NCBI GenBank assembly: GCA_031272485.1
Contig: JAISTV010000015.1
Span: forward strand, 27,129-91,128
Direction of reading: 5' to 3'
Origin: Eubacteriales Family XIII. Incertae Sedis bacterium
Lineage (GTDB): Bacteria; Bacillota; Clostridia; Peptostreptococcales; Anaerovoracaceae
DNA length: 64,000 nucleotides
The stretch's first letter is position 1. Every line of letters starts with the position of its first letter. Of the stretch, positions 50,905 to 61,800 are shown piece by piece. The notes under the pieces are model-generated. The model was not told the DNA's origin, ran no database searches, and worked only from the letters and a program-made list of their open reading frames with translations. Position numbers and translations under genes: made by a program.

Positions 50905-51996
50905 TTACGCGATGTCAGCCTCCGTGTAGTAACCGCTGTCGATGAGCAGCTCGGTGTAGTTGTCCACCGTGCAGGCTACCGGATCGCAGAGGAAGGTCGG
51001 AATGATGCCCGTGCCGTTGTCATACGTCTCGGTATCGTTGATTTCCGGATCCTCGCCTTCGATAATCGACTTGACCATCTTTACGGCCTGCGCCGCCAGC
51101 GTACGCGTGTCCTTAAAGACCGACATGCTCTGCGTGCCGGCGAGCATGTTCTTGACGCTCGTCTTGTCGCAGTCCTGACCCGTGAGGATCGGGAAGTCGT
51201 CCTTCGTGTAACCGGCCGCTACGAGGGCATTCGTGATGCCGTTCGCCACAGAGTCATTGCTGGAGAGCACCGCGTCGAGCTTGGTGCCGTTCGGGCCGTA
51301 ACCCTGCGCGGAGATGAGGTTCTCCATTCTGGCCTGGGACTTCTCTGTGTTCCAGCTGTCCGTGGCGCACTCCGCCTTGGTCACCTGCCCGGACTTGACC
51401 ACGAGCTTGCCGCTGTCAATGTAGGGCTGCAGCACATTCAGCGCGCCGCCGAAGAAGAAGTTCACGTTGTTGTCCGCCGGGTCGCCGGTGAACAGCTCGA
51501 TGTTGAACGGGCCCGCCTGGTTTTCGAGGTCGAGCGCATCCACGATGTACTGACCCTGCAGCTCGCCAACCTTGGTGTTGTCAAACGTGGCATAGTAGGT
51601 CACCGCGTCGCTGTTCATGATCAGGCGGTCATAAGCTATGACCGGAATGCCGGCTTCCTTGGCGGCCGCAAGAGGCACGTCGAGAGATTCGCCATCGATT
51701 GCCGCGATAATCAGCACCTGGCAGCCACCGGAAATCATGTTCTCAATCTGTTCAATCTGTTTCGGAATCTCGTTGTCGCCCGCATACTGCAGGTCTACTT
51801 CATAGCCTTCCGCTTCAAGCTGGGCTTTGATATTATCGCCGTCCTGGTTCCAGCGCTGCAGGCTCTTGGTCGGCATGGACACGCCGATCTTGATTGTCTC
51901 GCCTGAGCTGGAGCTCGAACTGCTGCTGTCGCTTCCGCACGCAGCAAAACTGAGCACTAGCACAAGGCATAGCACGATAGCTAAAACTTTCTTCAT
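50905..51996 (-). CDS. chvE: Multiple-monosaccharide-binding lipoprotein
   Basis: 363 residues, with GGAGGTGTG before ATG 51996. A lipoprotein signal with lipobox FAAC (Cys20) is followed by a polyserine linker and a periplasmic-binding-protein type I fold: KIGVSMPTKSLQRWNQDG, AIDGESLDVPLAAAKEAGIPVIAYDRLI, PVLTGQDCDKTS-type region near 260, and a C-terminal DSGYYTEADIA. It captures sugars at the cell surface and is first in the operon. Confidence 0.93.
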   Translation of the reverse strand: MKKVLAIVLCLVLVLSFAACGSDSSSSSSSSGETIKIGVSMPTKSLQRWNQDGDNIKAQLEAEGYEVDLQYAGDNEIPKQIEQIENMISGGCQVLIIAAIDGESLDVPLAAAKEAGIPVIAYDRLIMNSDAVTYYATFDNTKVGELQGQYIVDALDLENQAGPFNIELFTGDPADNNVNFFFGGALNVLQPYIDSGKLVVKSGQVTKAECATDSWNTEKSQARMENLISAQGYGPNGTKLDAVLSSNDSVANGITNALVAAGYTKDDFPILTGQDCDKTSVKNMLAGTQSMSVFKDTRTLAAQAVKMVKSIIEGEDPEINDTETYDNGTGIIPTFLCDPVACTVDNYTELLIDSGYYTEADIA

Positions 51997-52098
51997 AACA
52001 CACCTCCGTAGATCACTGATGTACACCCCTCGAATAAAAGCCTTATGGCCGGTAGGGGTTCCGCAATATCCCGCGAAGTACTCCCCTTCGCAACTCTT

Positions 52099-52126
52099 AG
52101 TTTACTATCTTCCAACCAAAAGTCAA
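52099..52126 (-). promoter_or_regulatory. Promoter of the chvE-mmsAB operon
   Basis: Minus strand TTGACT (52121-52126), 16 bases, TAAACT (52099-52104). The new transcript would begin at a GCGAAG/CTTCGC hairpin (52073-52078 with 52086-52091), a possible 5' stabiliser. Confidence 0.55.
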
Positions 52127-52142
52127 TATGGGAAATTAAGCA

Positions 52143-53174
52143 TTAGCGCGGCTTTGTGCGGCTGTTGCGTAGCTGCCCGCAGGCCGCGAAGATGTCCTCG
52201 CCCAGCGAGCGCCGCAGCGTCGCCTGAATGTGGCGGGAGAGCAGCGTCTGCAGAAAGCCCTCCACGTGAGCGGAATCCGAGGCCGCAAGCCCCGACTCCG
52301 GCACCGTGTGCAGGCGGATGAGATTCACGTGCGCGTTCATCCCGCGCAGCTTCTCCGCCAATTCCTCCGCGTGCTCCCGCGCGTCGTTCACGCCGCCAAT
52401 GAGCGCATACTCAAACGTGATGCGCCGCCCCGTCTCCTCCGTATAAGCACGCGCTGCCGCCAGGACCTTGTCCATGGGATAGCGCCGCGCGACCGGCATA
52501 ATCTTCTGCCGGATTAAATCGTTAGGCGCATGCAGGCTTATGGCCACGCCCACCTGGGGGAAGGCCTTGGCGAACCGCGCCAGCTGACCGAGCAGTCCGC
52601 ACGTGCTCACCGTAATCCCGCGCCGCGAAAGACCCAGCCCGAGCGGGTCCGTGATAATCTCTATGAATGCCGCGAGGCTTTCCGGGTTGTCGAACGGTTC
52701 GCCCGTACCCATGACCACCACGTGGCGTATGTCCGCGCCGCTCAGCTCCCGCGCCAGAAGCACCTGGTCCGCCATCTCCCCGGGCGTGAGGTTGCGCATA
52801 AGCCCCGGCAGTCCGGACGCGCAAAACGCGCACCCCATCCGGCAGCCCGCCTGCGAAGAGATGCACACCGTGCTCCCGTAGGAATACTCCATGTACACCG
52901 TCTCAAGCAGCACCCCGTCCGCCGCCTCGAAGAGAAACTTCTGCGTCTCGTCCTGCCGCGAGGCAATCCGGTCATTCAGGCGCAACATAAAAAGCTCCGC
53001 AGGGAGCTTTTTTCTCAGTTCCGCAGGTATCCCGCGAATTTCATCCGGCGTGCGCGCGCCATGCCTGTAAAGGCCGCGAAAGACCTGTTCCCCGCGGAAC
53101 GGTTTCTCGTCCCAACGGAGCATCTGCGCGCGAAGCTGCGCGAGCGTCAGGTCTTTCGGGTGAATGTCTATCAC
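52143..53174 (-). CDS. rlmN: 23S rRNA (adenine2503-C2)-methyltransferase RlmN
   Basis: 343 residues, radical SAM. Cluster ligands Cys111, Cys115 and Cys118 (CRMGCAFC), GTGEPFDN, TVSTCGLLGQL, VAISLHAPND, and a C-terminal ACGQLRN with the second catalytic Cys. It methylates A2503 of 23S rRNA and A37 of some tRNAs. It overlaps ileS by four bases. Confidence 0.97.
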   Translation of the reverse strand: MIDIHPKDLTLAQLRAQMLRWDEKPFRGEQVFRGLYRHGARTPDEIRGIPAELRKKLPAELFMLRLNDRIASRQDETQKFLFEAADGVLLETVYMEYSYGSTVCISSQAGCRMGCAFCASGLPGLMRNLTPGEMADQVLLARELSGADIRHVVVMGTGEPFDNPESLAAFIEIITDPLGLGLSRRGITVSTCGLLGQLARFAKAFPQVGVAISLHAPNDLIRQKIMPVARRYPMDKVLAAARAYTEETGRRITFEYALIGGVNDAREHAEELAEKLRGMNAHVNLIRLHTVPESGLAASDSAHVEGFLQTLLSRHIQATLRRSLGEDIFAACGQLRNSRTKPR

Positions 53175-56100
53175 TGTTTTTCCACGCGGATGGCCGTGTC
53201 CTTTCCGTTCAGATCAAACCGTTTCTCGTCCGCGGCAAATGCCGCAGGCGCATACTCGAGTTCTACCGCCAGTGTTTCCTTCTTTATATAATCCGCATAC
53301 GCGTCCACGGCCGTCTGCACTTCCGCGGGCCCGTCGTAGGATATCTTTATCTGGTCCATCATCTCCAGGTTCAGGCTCTTGCGAATCTGCTGCACCTTGC
53401 TCACAAACTCGCGCATGAAGCCTTCCGCCACGAGCGCATCGGTAAGCGTCGTGTCGAGGATGGTAAACAGGTTCCCCTCCATGGCCACGGCGAATCCTTC
53501 CTTCGCGTCTATCTGGACATCTACGAATGACTTCTCAAGCAGCACCTCATCGTCCGAAGCGGGAGCGCCGGTCCCGGCGATAGCCCCTTTGGATATCGAC
53601 CAGACCACGCCGCCCTCACTTGCATCCAATGCCGCAAGAAGCGCCGCCGCGTCCGCCTGCGCGAGAGAGCCGGCAAACGCCTTCATCCGCGCGCCGAGTA
53701 TGGGGCCGGCCAGCTTGAAGTTGGGCTTCACCGCGTAGTTCATATACGCGCCCAGATCCGCCTTGTACGCCACTTCTTTTATGTTCACTTCCTCTTTTAT
53801 GAGGTCCTCCATGCCGGTGACGAGGGGCTGGTGGCGGGCGTCTATGAGCAGCGTGCTCAGCGGCTGGCGCACCTTGATGTTCACCTTCTCGCGCACGCTT
53901 CTGGCCAGGCCCACGAGGTCGCGCACCAGATCCATGCGCTCCTCAAGCGCCGCGTCTATGCGATCCTCCTGCGCCTCCGGGTACAGCGTCAGGTGCACGC
54001 TGCCCGCGCCCGTAAGCTTGCGGTAAATCTCGTCCGTGATAAACGGCACGAACGGCGCAGCGAGCTGCGAGAGCCCCACGAGAATCTCATAAGTGGTGGC
54101 GTAGACGGACTTCTTGTCCTCGTCCAGCCCCTCCGCCCAGAAGCGCCGGCGCGCACGGCGGATATACCAGTTCGACAGATCCTCCACCGCAAAATCCTGA
54201 ATGGCGCGCACCGCCTTCATGTGTTCGTACTGATCCATGTCCGCCTTGACGCGCTTGATCAGGTTGTAGTACTTGGAGAGAATCCATCTGTCAAGCTCCG
54301 GCCTTGACACGTAGTCCACGTCCCACGTGCGCGGGTCTATGCCGTCCTGGTTCGCGTACAGCACGAAGAAGTAGTAGATGTTGCGCAGCGTCCCGAAGAA
54401 CTTGCCGGCCACCTCCATGAGCCCTTTCTCGTCGTACTTGGTAGGCGACCACGCCGGCGACGTGTACAGCAGATACCACCGGGTGGCGTCCGCGCCGTAT
54501 TTGTCAAACTGCAGGAACGGGTCCACGGTGTTGCCCTTGGACTTGCTCATCTTCTGCCCGTACTTGTCGAGGATCAAGTCGTTCACCAGCACGTTCCGGT
54601 AAGGCGCCGTGCCCTTGACGAACGTGGAGATAGCCATGAGCGAGTAGAACCACCCGCGCGTCTGGTCTATGCCCTCACAGATAAAGTCCGCCGGGAAAAG
54701 CTCCGCATCAAACTCGTCCGCGTGCTCAAACGGCCAGTGCTGCTGCGCGAAAGGCATGGCCCCGCTGTCGAACCAGCAGTCGATTACATCCGGGATGCGG
54801 TCCATGGTGCCCGCACACTTGGGGCAAGCTATGTGCACCTCGTCCACGTAGGGCCGGTGCAGCTCCAGATCCACCTTGCCGTCCGCCGTCCGCGGAAGAT
54901 CCTCCATGGCCTTCTCCGCAAGCTCCTCGCGCGAGCCGACCGCCAGAATCTCCCCGCAGTCCCGGCAGCGCCAGATGGGTATGGGCGTGCCCCAGTAACG
55001 GCTGCGCGAAATGGCCCAGTCGTTCACGTTCTCCAGCCAGTTGCCAAACCGCTTCTCGCCCACGAAATCCGGGAACCAGTTCACGCCGTTGTTGTTGGCC
55101 ACCAGCTGGTCCTTGAGCTTGGTCATCTCTATGTACCAGCTCGGCTTGCTGTAGTAGATGAGCGGCGTGCCGCACCGCCAGCAGTGCGGATAGTTGTGCT
55201 CCATCTTCTCCTTGGACAGCAGCTTGCCCTCGCCGGCCAGCCACTTGATAATCTCTACGTCCAGCCCTTCCTCCATGATGAAGCGGCCCTTCCAGATGGT
55301 GTCCGTGTACTTGCCGTCGTCGTCCACCGGGTTGGGGACCGGCAGCCCGTACTTGCGGCCCGTCTGGTAGTCGTCCTCGCCGAAAGCCGGCGCCGTGTGG
55401 ACTATCCCCGTGCCGTCCTCTATGGTCACGTAGTCGTTCACCGTCACGTAGAATCCCTTGTTGCGCGGGAACTGCCCCGCCACATCCACGAACGGCATGA
55501 GCTGCTCGTACTCTATGTACTCCAGGTCCTTGCCCTTGACCTCCGCCAGCACCTCGTATGCGCCGGCGCCAATGACCTTGTCCGCCAGCGCTTTCGCTAC
55601 GTAAACCACCTTGCCGCCATGCAGCTCGTTTATCTCGCCCGGCTTGTCAAGCTCGGAACCTTGACAGATGCGCGCGCGATAGTAGTCCACATCCGGCCCC
55701 ACCGTGAGCGACACATTGGCCGCCAGCGTCCACGGCGTGGTGGTCCACGCGAGGAAGTACTCGTCCGCGTCCTTGCGCTTGAAGAGCACCGTGACCGTGT
55801 TCGTCTTTACCTCCTGATAGCCCAGGCTCACCTCATGCGAGGCCAGCCCCGTCCCGCAGCGCGGGCAGTAAGGCAGAATCTTGTGGCCCTCGTAGATATA
55901 GCCCTCGTCAAAGAACTTCTTGAGTATGTACCACTCGGTCTCTATATAGTCGTTGTCCAGCGTTATGTACGGATGGTCCATATCCACGAGGAACCCCATG
56001 CGGCGGCTCATCTCGCGCCACATGCCCTCGTAGGTAAACACGGACTCGCGGCACTTCTCGTTGAACGGGCCTATGCCGTAGTCCTCTATGTCCTTCTTGG

Positions 56101-56407
56101 TCTTGAGGTCCAGCTGCTTTTCCACCTCGATCTCCACCGGCAGCCCGTGCGTGTCCCAGCCCGCCTTGCGCGGCACGCGGAACCCTTCCATGGTCTTGTG
56201 GCGGTTTACGGAATCCTTGAGCGTCCGGGACATGACATGGTGAATGCCCGGCTTTCCGTTGGCCGTGGGCGGCCCCTCATAAAACAAAAACAGGGGCGCG
56301 TCGGCACGCCCTTGGACGCACTGCCCCAGGAGGTCTTCCTTCTCCCAGGCGTCCGCCTGCTCATTCTGTAAATCCGCTATCGGTTTGTCTGACAGGTGTT
56401 CAAACAT
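53171..56407 (-). CDS. ileS: Isoleucyl-tRNA synthetase, eukaryote-like type 2
   Basis: 1078 residues. The HIGH motif reads HHVM in GPPTANGKPGIHHVMSRT, and KMSKS is intact (GQKMSKSKGN). The editing domain has LAWTTTPWTLAANVSL and FVDVAGQFPRNKG, and the C-terminal anticodon region has NIKVRQPLSTLLID. The TANGKPGIHH form is that of the eukaryote-like IleRS2 class, which is usually less sensitive to mupirocin. I saw no T-box in the 90 bases upstream. ATG 56407 has AGGAGC in place; a longer frame from 56452 has no support. Confidence 0.95.
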   Translation of the reverse strand: MFEHLSDKPIADLQNEQADAWEKEDLLGQCVQGRADAPLFLFYEGPPTANGKPGIHHVMSRTLKDSVNRHKTMEGFRVPRKAGWDTHGLPVEIEVEKQLDLKTKKDIEDYGIGPFNEKCRESVFTYEGMWREMSRRMGFLVDMDHPYITLDNDYIETEWYILKKFFDEGYIYEGHKILPYCPRCGTGLASHEVSLGYQEVKTNTVTVLFKRKDADEYFLAWTTTPWTLAANVSLTVGPDVDYYRARICQGSELDKPGEINELHGGKVVYVAKALADKVIGAGAYEVLAEVKGKDLEYIEYEQLMPFVDVAGQFPRNKGFYVTVNDYVTIEDGTGIVHTAPAFGEDDYQTGRKYGLPVPNPVDDDGKYTDTIWKGRFIMEEGLDVEIIKWLAGEGKLLSKEKMEHNYPHCWRCGTPLIYYSKPSWYIEMTKLKDQLVANNNGVNWFPDFVGEKRFGNWLENVNDWAISRSRYWGTPIPIWRCRDCGEILAVGSREELAEKAMEDLPRTADGKVDLELHRPYVDEVHIACPKCAGTMDRIPDVIDCWFDSGAMPFAQQHWPFEHADEFDAELFPADFICEGIDQTRGWFYSLMAISTFVKGTAPYRNVLVNDLILDKYGQKMSKSKGNTVDPFLQFDKYGADATRWYLLYTSPAWSPTKYDEKGLMEVAGKFFGTLRNIYYFFVLYANQDGIDPRTWDVDYVSRPELDRWILSKYYNLIKRVKADMDQYEHMKAVRAIQDFAVEDLSNWYIRRARRRFWAEGLDEDKKSVYATTYEILVGLSQLAAPFVPFITDEIYRKLTGAGSVHLTLYPEAQEDRIDAALEERMDLVRDLVGLARSVREKVNIKVRQPLSTLLIDARHQPLVTGMEDLIKEEVNIKEVAYKADLGAYMNYAVKPNFKLAGPILGARMKAFAGSLAQADAAALLAALDASEGGVVWSISKGAIAGTGAPASDDEVLLEKSFVDVQIDAKEGFAVAMEGNLFTILDTTLTDALVAEGFMREFVSKVQQIRKSLNLEMMDQIKISYDGPAEVQTAVDAYADYIKKETLAVELEYAPAAFAADEKRFDLNGKDTAIRVEKQ

Positions 56408-56497
56408 CTCTTGCTCCTCTTTTGCCTCGCTGCGCGCCCCGTGGCACGCCAAAAATACTATTAAAATCGCCCGAATATTATACCATATAAGAGGTCT

Positions 56498-57013
56498 TTA
56501 TTTGACTATGAATCCCAGACTGTCGAGCGCCGCCACGATGCGGTCAAACTCGACTTTGTTTTTGCACGCCAGCGTGTGCATGTGAACCCCGCCCGTAATA
56601 TCCGAGAGCAGCCCGTTCGGCAGTCCCGCCTGGTGCTCGATAAACTCCTCCACATCCTCTTCATTGAACAGGTTGAGCGCCCCGGTTATCTCGCCGTAAA
56701 ACGGATGCTCCACGATAACGTCCAGGACCGCGCCGCCCATGCGGACTATGGTCATGAGCTCCTCGCGCGTCTCCGCGAGGCTGTGGTGTACGCTCGCCGT
56801 GCGCCCGCGGAAGGCGTCCTTGGCCGTGGGCATCATGGTGTAGCCGCGGGCGGTCGCCAGAATGTCCGCGCCCTCTGCACGCAGAAGCGCTATGTCGCCC
56901 ACAATCACCTGCCGGCTCACGCCCGACTGCGCCGCCAGCGTAGAGGCGCTGATAGGCACCGCCGCCGTCTCCAGTGTATGCAGTATGCGCTTCCGCCGCT
57001 CCCCGCTGTCCAA
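56498..57013 (-). CDS. niaR: NiaR-type niacin-responsive repressor
   Basis: 171 residues. An N-terminal winged helix (RRKRILHTLETAAVPISASTLA, SGVSRQVIVGDIALLR) is followed by a 3H domain with metal-binding histidines in HHSLAETREELMTIVRMGG, VEHPFYGEITG and GVHMHTL. NiaR binds nicotinic acid and represses NAD-salvage genes. Target genes are not in this window. ATG 57013 is close to a REP-like repeat downstream of the metallo-hydrolase gene. Confidence 0.85.
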   Translation of the reverse strand: MDSGERRKRILHTLETAAVPISASTLAAQSGVSRQVIVGDIALLRAEGADILATARGYTMMPTAKDAFRGRTASVHHSLAETREELMTIVRMGGAVLDVIVEHPFYGEITGALNLFNEEDVEEFIEHQAGLPNGLLSDITGGVHMHTLACKNKVEFDRIVAALDSLGFIVK

Positions 57014-57029
57014 TCAAATCTCCTTACTC

Positions 57030-57152
57030 CGTCATTGCCCGACTACATCGCACCCGTCATTGCCGGACTTGCCTCTCGTGCCGACAGCTTCGCTGGCGGT
57101 AGTGCCGCCGCCAGGTGGCGTCCGGCAATCCAGTTCTACGCCTGGAATGACG
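57030..57152. repeat. REP-like palindromic repeat between niaR and the metallo-hydrolase gene
   Basis: CGTCATTGCCGGAC (57055-57068) pairs in two parts with GTCCGGCAAT (57120-57129) and ATGACG (57147-57152). A second copy of the first arm, CGTCATTGCCCGAC, begins at 57030. Inside is a CTGGCGG/CCGCCAG hairpin. Elements with CGTCATTGC/GCAATCC arms occur as dispersed repeats in many bacteria. Confidence 0.55.
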
Positions 57153-57158
57153 TACATC

Positions 57159-58811
57159 CTACCTTTCCGTAACGCTCCCCGCGAGCCCTATCGTATCCTT
57201 TTCGAGTGCCAGCAGCTTGTCGTTCAGGTCCGCGAGCGCCGCCGGGTCGTTCTCCGCGGTGGCCGCCATCTCCGCCTTGTACAGCAGATCCTCCAGCGAA
57301 CCCTTGATTGTGCTTATGCGCGCCTTGAGCTTCTCGAGGCTCTCCGCGTCCATGATATCGGACAGCACCTGCTGCTCGTCCTGCGTGCGCGCCCCCTCCG
57401 GCTCGTACTCGCACACGTCCTCTATGACTATGGGCTTTATGCCCGTGGCCTCCTCCACCGTGGCCGCAAAGTCGTGCTTGGCCTGGTTCTCGCCGTGGAC
57501 TATGAACAGCGCCTCCGGCTTGACCTCAAACCCCTTGACCCAGCGCAGCAGCTCGTCCCTGTCCGCGTGCCCGGAGAAGCCCTCGAGGTTATGAATCTGC
57601 GCGTTCACCGCGATCTCCTCGCCGAACAGCTTCACGCTCTCCGCGCCCTCCAGCAGCCGGCGCCCGAGCGTCCCCTCTCCCTGATAGCCCACAAACACTA
57701 TGGAAGAATTGTGCCGCCAAAGGTTGTGCTTGAGGTGGTGTCTTATGCGCCCCGCCTCGCACATGCCGCTTGCGGAAATAATGATCTTGGGGCGGTTATC
57801 CTCGTTGAGCGCCGCGGACTCCGCCGTGCTCTTGGTAAAGTGCAGGTTGTCGAAATCCAGCGGGTCGTCCCCGCGCAGCACGCGTTTCTTGAACTCCTCG
57901 TCGAACGCCTGGGCATTCTTGCGAAACACCTCTGTCGCGGCGGTCGCCATGGGGGAGTCTATATAGACGGAAACATTTTTCATTGCCGCCTTAAAAGCCG
58001 GGTCGTCCTCGAAGTATTTATTCAGCTCATAGATGAGCTCCTGCGTGCGCCCCACGGCAAAGGACGGAATGACCACGTTGCCGCCGCGCTTAGTGGTTTC
58101 GAGGATAATCTTCACGAGCTTGTCCACGTTGTCGCTCTTGTCGTGGAGGCGGTTGCCGTAGGTGCTCTCCATGATGACCGTGTCCGCCTTCTTGATGAGC
58201 GTCGGGTCGTTGAGCATGGGCTTGTCGCCGCGGCCCAGGTCGCCCGAGAAGACCGTCTTGCGCGAGCCCTCGCCCTCCGGCGTCCAGACCTCTATTATGG
58301 CGGAGCCGAATATGTGGCCCGCGTCGTTCATGACAAACTTCACGCCCGGCGCCGGCTCCACGAGCTGGCTGTACATGACGGGCGAGACGAGCTTGAGCAC
58401 ATCCTCCGCATCCGGAATGGTGTAAAGCGGCTCCACAGGCGGCCTGCCCGCGCGCTCCGCCTTACGGCTCTTCCACTCGGCTTCCTTCTCCTGGATGTAC
58501 GCCGCGTCGCGCAGCATAACCCCGATCAGGTCGCTTGTAGAGTCTGTGCAATAGATCTTGCCCCGGAACCCTCTCTTGTAAAGCAGGGGAAGCCTGCCGC
58601 TATGGTCTATGTGCGCGTGGCTGAGCAGAACGAACGAAACCGCCTCCGGATCAAACGGAAACGGTTCCTCATTGTGCGCCTCTATGCTGCTGCCACCCTG
58701 AAACATGCCGCAGTCGAGCAGGAACTGCAGAGCGCCCTCGCCCTCGCCCACAGTAACCAGATGACAGGACCCGGTAACACCTTCCGCCGCGCCGCAAAAC
58801 TTGATTTTCAT
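57159..58811 (-). CDS. Beta-CASP metallo-beta-lactamase-fold RNA-processing-type hydrolase
   Basis: 550 residues. Zinc motif HAHIDH at 65-70 (LLSHAHIDHSGRLPLL), MNDAGHIFGSA, FSGDLGRGDKPML. The beta-CASP domain has VIPSFAVGRTQELIYELNKYF, ISASGMCEAGRIRHHLKHNL, and FVGYQGEGTLGRRLLEGAE. Then comes FSGHADRDELLRW. Similar proteins are RNA exo/endonucleases (CPSF73-like, YmcA-type in bacteria); the substrate is unproven. A C-terminal helical extension (about 480-550) may mediate dimers. ATG 58811 has GGAGATG upstream. Confidence 0.85.
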   Translation of the reverse strand: MKIKFCGAAEGVTGSCHLVTVGEGEGALQFLLDCGMFQGGSSIEAHNEEPFPFDPEAVSFVLLSHAHIDHSGRLPLLYKRGFRGKIYCTDSTSDLIGVMLRDAAYIQEKEAEWKSRKAERAGRPPVEPLYTIPDAEDVLKLVSPVMYSQLVEPAPGVKFVMNDAGHIFGSAIIEVWTPEGEGSRKTVFSGDLGRGDKPMLNDPTLIKKADTVIMESTYGNRLHDKSDNVDKLVKIILETTKRGGNVVIPSFAVGRTQELIYELNKYFEDDPAFKAAMKNVSVYIDSPMATAATEVFRKNAQAFDEEFKKRVLRGDDPLDFDNLHFTKSTAESAALNEDNRPKIIISASGMCEAGRIRHHLKHNLWRHNSSIVFVGYQGEGTLGRRLLEGAESVKLFGEEIAVNAQIHNLEGFSGHADRDELLRWVKGFEVKPEALFIVHGENQAKHDFAATVEEATGIKPIVIEDVCEYEPEGARTQDEQQVLSDIMDAESLEKLKARISTIKGSLEDLLYKAEMAATAENDPAALADLNDKLLALEKDTIGLAGSVTER

Positions 58812-58871
58812 AAGCACATCTCCTTCCTCCCCGTATTCTACCACGAAACGGAAGCAAGCGTGCGCACCCCG

Positions 58872-61800
58872 CTACTTCGCGGGGTCTTCTTCCTCCTTCC
58901 GGCGCTTCCATAGCAGCCACCATAGCAGGAAGGCGGCAATCAGTGCAACGGCGCCTATGCCTATGGCGGGGGCGTATTTGAAGATGCCTTTGGAGACTTC
59001 ATCGTCTGTCACGTCGCCGTCGTCTGTGTCGTCGTCGCCGCCGTTATCCTTGCCGCCGCCGCCGCTTATGCTGCCGCCGGTGGTAATGGCGCTGCCGGTG
59101 CTCGAGCCGCTGCCGCCGCCCGACACGGTAGATCCGCTACCCGAGCCGCCGCTTCCGCTGCCGCCGCCGCTGCTGCTGCCGCCGCCGCCCGGCGTGTCAC
59201 CGCCGCCACCGCCACCGCTGTCGTCCGCCTTGGGGATGATCAGCTGAATCTCGTCCGCGTACCAGCTGGCGCCGGCGCCACTCTCGTATACCGCCACGAG
59301 CCAGTAGGTTCCGGGCGCAAGTGTTCCGAGCCAGCTTTCGTTGAGCGTAATCACCGTGGACCCGCCCGCGACCGTGTAGTCCGTGCCGGGCACAAGCGCC
59401 GCACTTTCCGCACCGGGCGCTGTGCCGATAAGCAGCCGCGCGAACTTCGTGCTGTCGCCGTCTATCTCCGCCGTGAGGCTGCCGGTCCGCCCGGTCCATG
59501 TCATGGGGTTGGGCGAAAGGACCGCATACGTGTAGCCATCGCCCGCGTCCGCGCTGTACGCCGCCACCGGGATGAAGAGCACGTTGCTCACGTTCCCCGC
59601 AGCGTCCTTGACCAGGACGAACACATCCTGTTTGCCAGGCGTGAGCGCCACGTTTACGCCGCTGATATTGCCCGCGGCGACCGCGCCGATCGGCACGCCC
59701 AGGTGTTCAACCGTATCCGCATCCGGCGCCGTAAGGCCGCCATCCGCCACATACACGAACGCGGCGCCCGCCTCGTCCGTCTTAAAGGAGAGCACGCCGC
59801 CCGTAGCGCCCGTCCGCGTCACCGCGCCCGCCAGAAGCGCCGGCGCCTGCGTGTCCGAGCCGCCCCACGCCGCGAGGCTCACCGTATCCATATCCGAAAT
59901 GTTGCCGGCCGCATCGCGAACGACCACGTACACGTCCGTCGCACCGCTATCTACCGCAATAGGCAGGCCAGCCGTGGTCCCCGCCGGCACCTCACCCAGC
60001 ACCATCCAGGGCGTCCCGCTGCCGCTGCCGTCGCGCGCAGTAGCCAGATCCTCCGCGGCAGGCTGCGTAACCGGCGTCCCCGCGGGAACCGCCACATAGT
60101 AAGCCTCGCCGCCCTCGTCCGTCGTCAAGCTGATCGCCGCCGCATCCGCAGCGTAGCGGTTGGCCATAAGCCCGCTCACAACAGGCGCCTGGGTGTCCGT
60201 CCCCGCAAACGCCGCCAGCGTAAACCGCACCGGCGCGGAGACATTGCCCGTGGCATCCTTGACCACCACGAACACATACTGCTCGCCCGCTGTCAAGTTC
60301 ACGGACTTGACAACCTCGCCGCCGGTGAGCGCCTGTCCCAGGGCCCGGCCACCAGCCACGGCATCCGCCACGGGGCTCGCGGCCGCGTCATTGCTCACCA
60401 CATAGTAAGCCTCGCCGCTCTCGTCCGTCGTAAAGCGCACCGTTCCCGCGCCGTCGCTCGTCCGGTTGCTGCCCACCGCCGTGACCACCGGCGCCGTGCC
60501 GTCGTAGTCCGTCATGCGAATCAGCAGCACCGCCGAGGCGTTCCCCGCCGCGTCGCGGATAACCACGTACACGTCCTGCGCGCCGTCCGTTATCTCCACC
60601 GGGATGTCCGCCAGGCTGCCCGCCGCCACCGGCCCGAGCGCCTGCACGGAAGGATCAGCGATCACGTCCTGCGCGCCCGGCACCGGCGTGGTGCCTTCCA
60701 CAAGCGCGAGCACAAACAGGCTGCCACCCTCGTCCGTGTCCAGCCCTATGGTGGCCGCCGTGTCCGACGTGCGCACGTAGTGCCCGTTCGAGAGCTGCGG
60801 CGGCTGCACATCCTTGCCCGTGTAGGCCGCCGCGTAAATCAGCAGCACGTTCGAAGCGTTGCCCGCCGCGTCCCGCACGACCACGTAAATATCTTTCGCG
60901 CCGGCTGTAAGGGCCACCGCCTTGGCGCCCGTGAAGCCCGCGTCTACTATGCCAATGGAGTCCGCCGACAGAACCGCCGCCGCATCCGGGACAGCCGCGC
61001 CGGCCTCCTGGACCAGTACGAACCCTTCGCCGGCCTCGTCCGAATAGAAGCTGATCGAACCAGCCTCACTGCTCGTGCGGTTCACCAGCCCGCCGCTGAG
61101 CCACGGGGCGCGCACATCGCTGCCCGCGTCGCCCGCCGCCGCCATGGGAATGCACAGCACGTTGCTGCGGTTCCCCGCCGCGTCGCGCAGCACAACGTAC
61201 AGGTCCTTGGCGCCCTCCGTAACCGTAATCGCCTTGCCGACCACCGGCCCCGCCGCCACGGTTCCGAGCGAAGCGCCGCCGCTCTCGATGTCCGCGGCCG
61301 AAGGCGCCACCGCGCCCGCCGCCACGGCCAGCACAAACGCAGTGCCCGCCTCATCCGTGGAGAAGCTCACCGTGCCCGACGTGCTGCTGATCCGGTTTGA
61401 ATACCCGTCCGAAATCCGCGGCGAAGTCTCATCCGCGCCGCCGAAATCCGGCACCTCTATCACCAGCAGGTTGCTCACATTGCCCGCAGCGTCCTTGACC
61501 ACCACGTAGACATCCTGCGCGCCCGCCGCCAGCGTAATAGCCTTACCGACCACGTCGCCCGAAGCCACGCTGCCTATGGAGGGCTGCGCGCCGACCGCCG
61601 CCGCAGAGGGCGCCTTCTTCCCGGCCGCCTGCACGTAAACGTGCGCGCTGCCCGCCTCATCCGTCTTAAAGGAGAGCGTTCCCGCCACGCTGCTCAGGCG
61701 GTTCACGCTGCCCGCGCTGACCACCGGCGCCACCGTGTCCGCCCCGCCGCCTGCAAGCGCCGGAATGTCCACCGCCAGCACGTTCGACGCGTTCCCTGCA

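Noticed and set aside
56408..56497. T-box leader upstream of ileS
   Set aside because: Only about 90 bases separate ileS from niaR and no T-box bulge sequence or antiterminator is visible.
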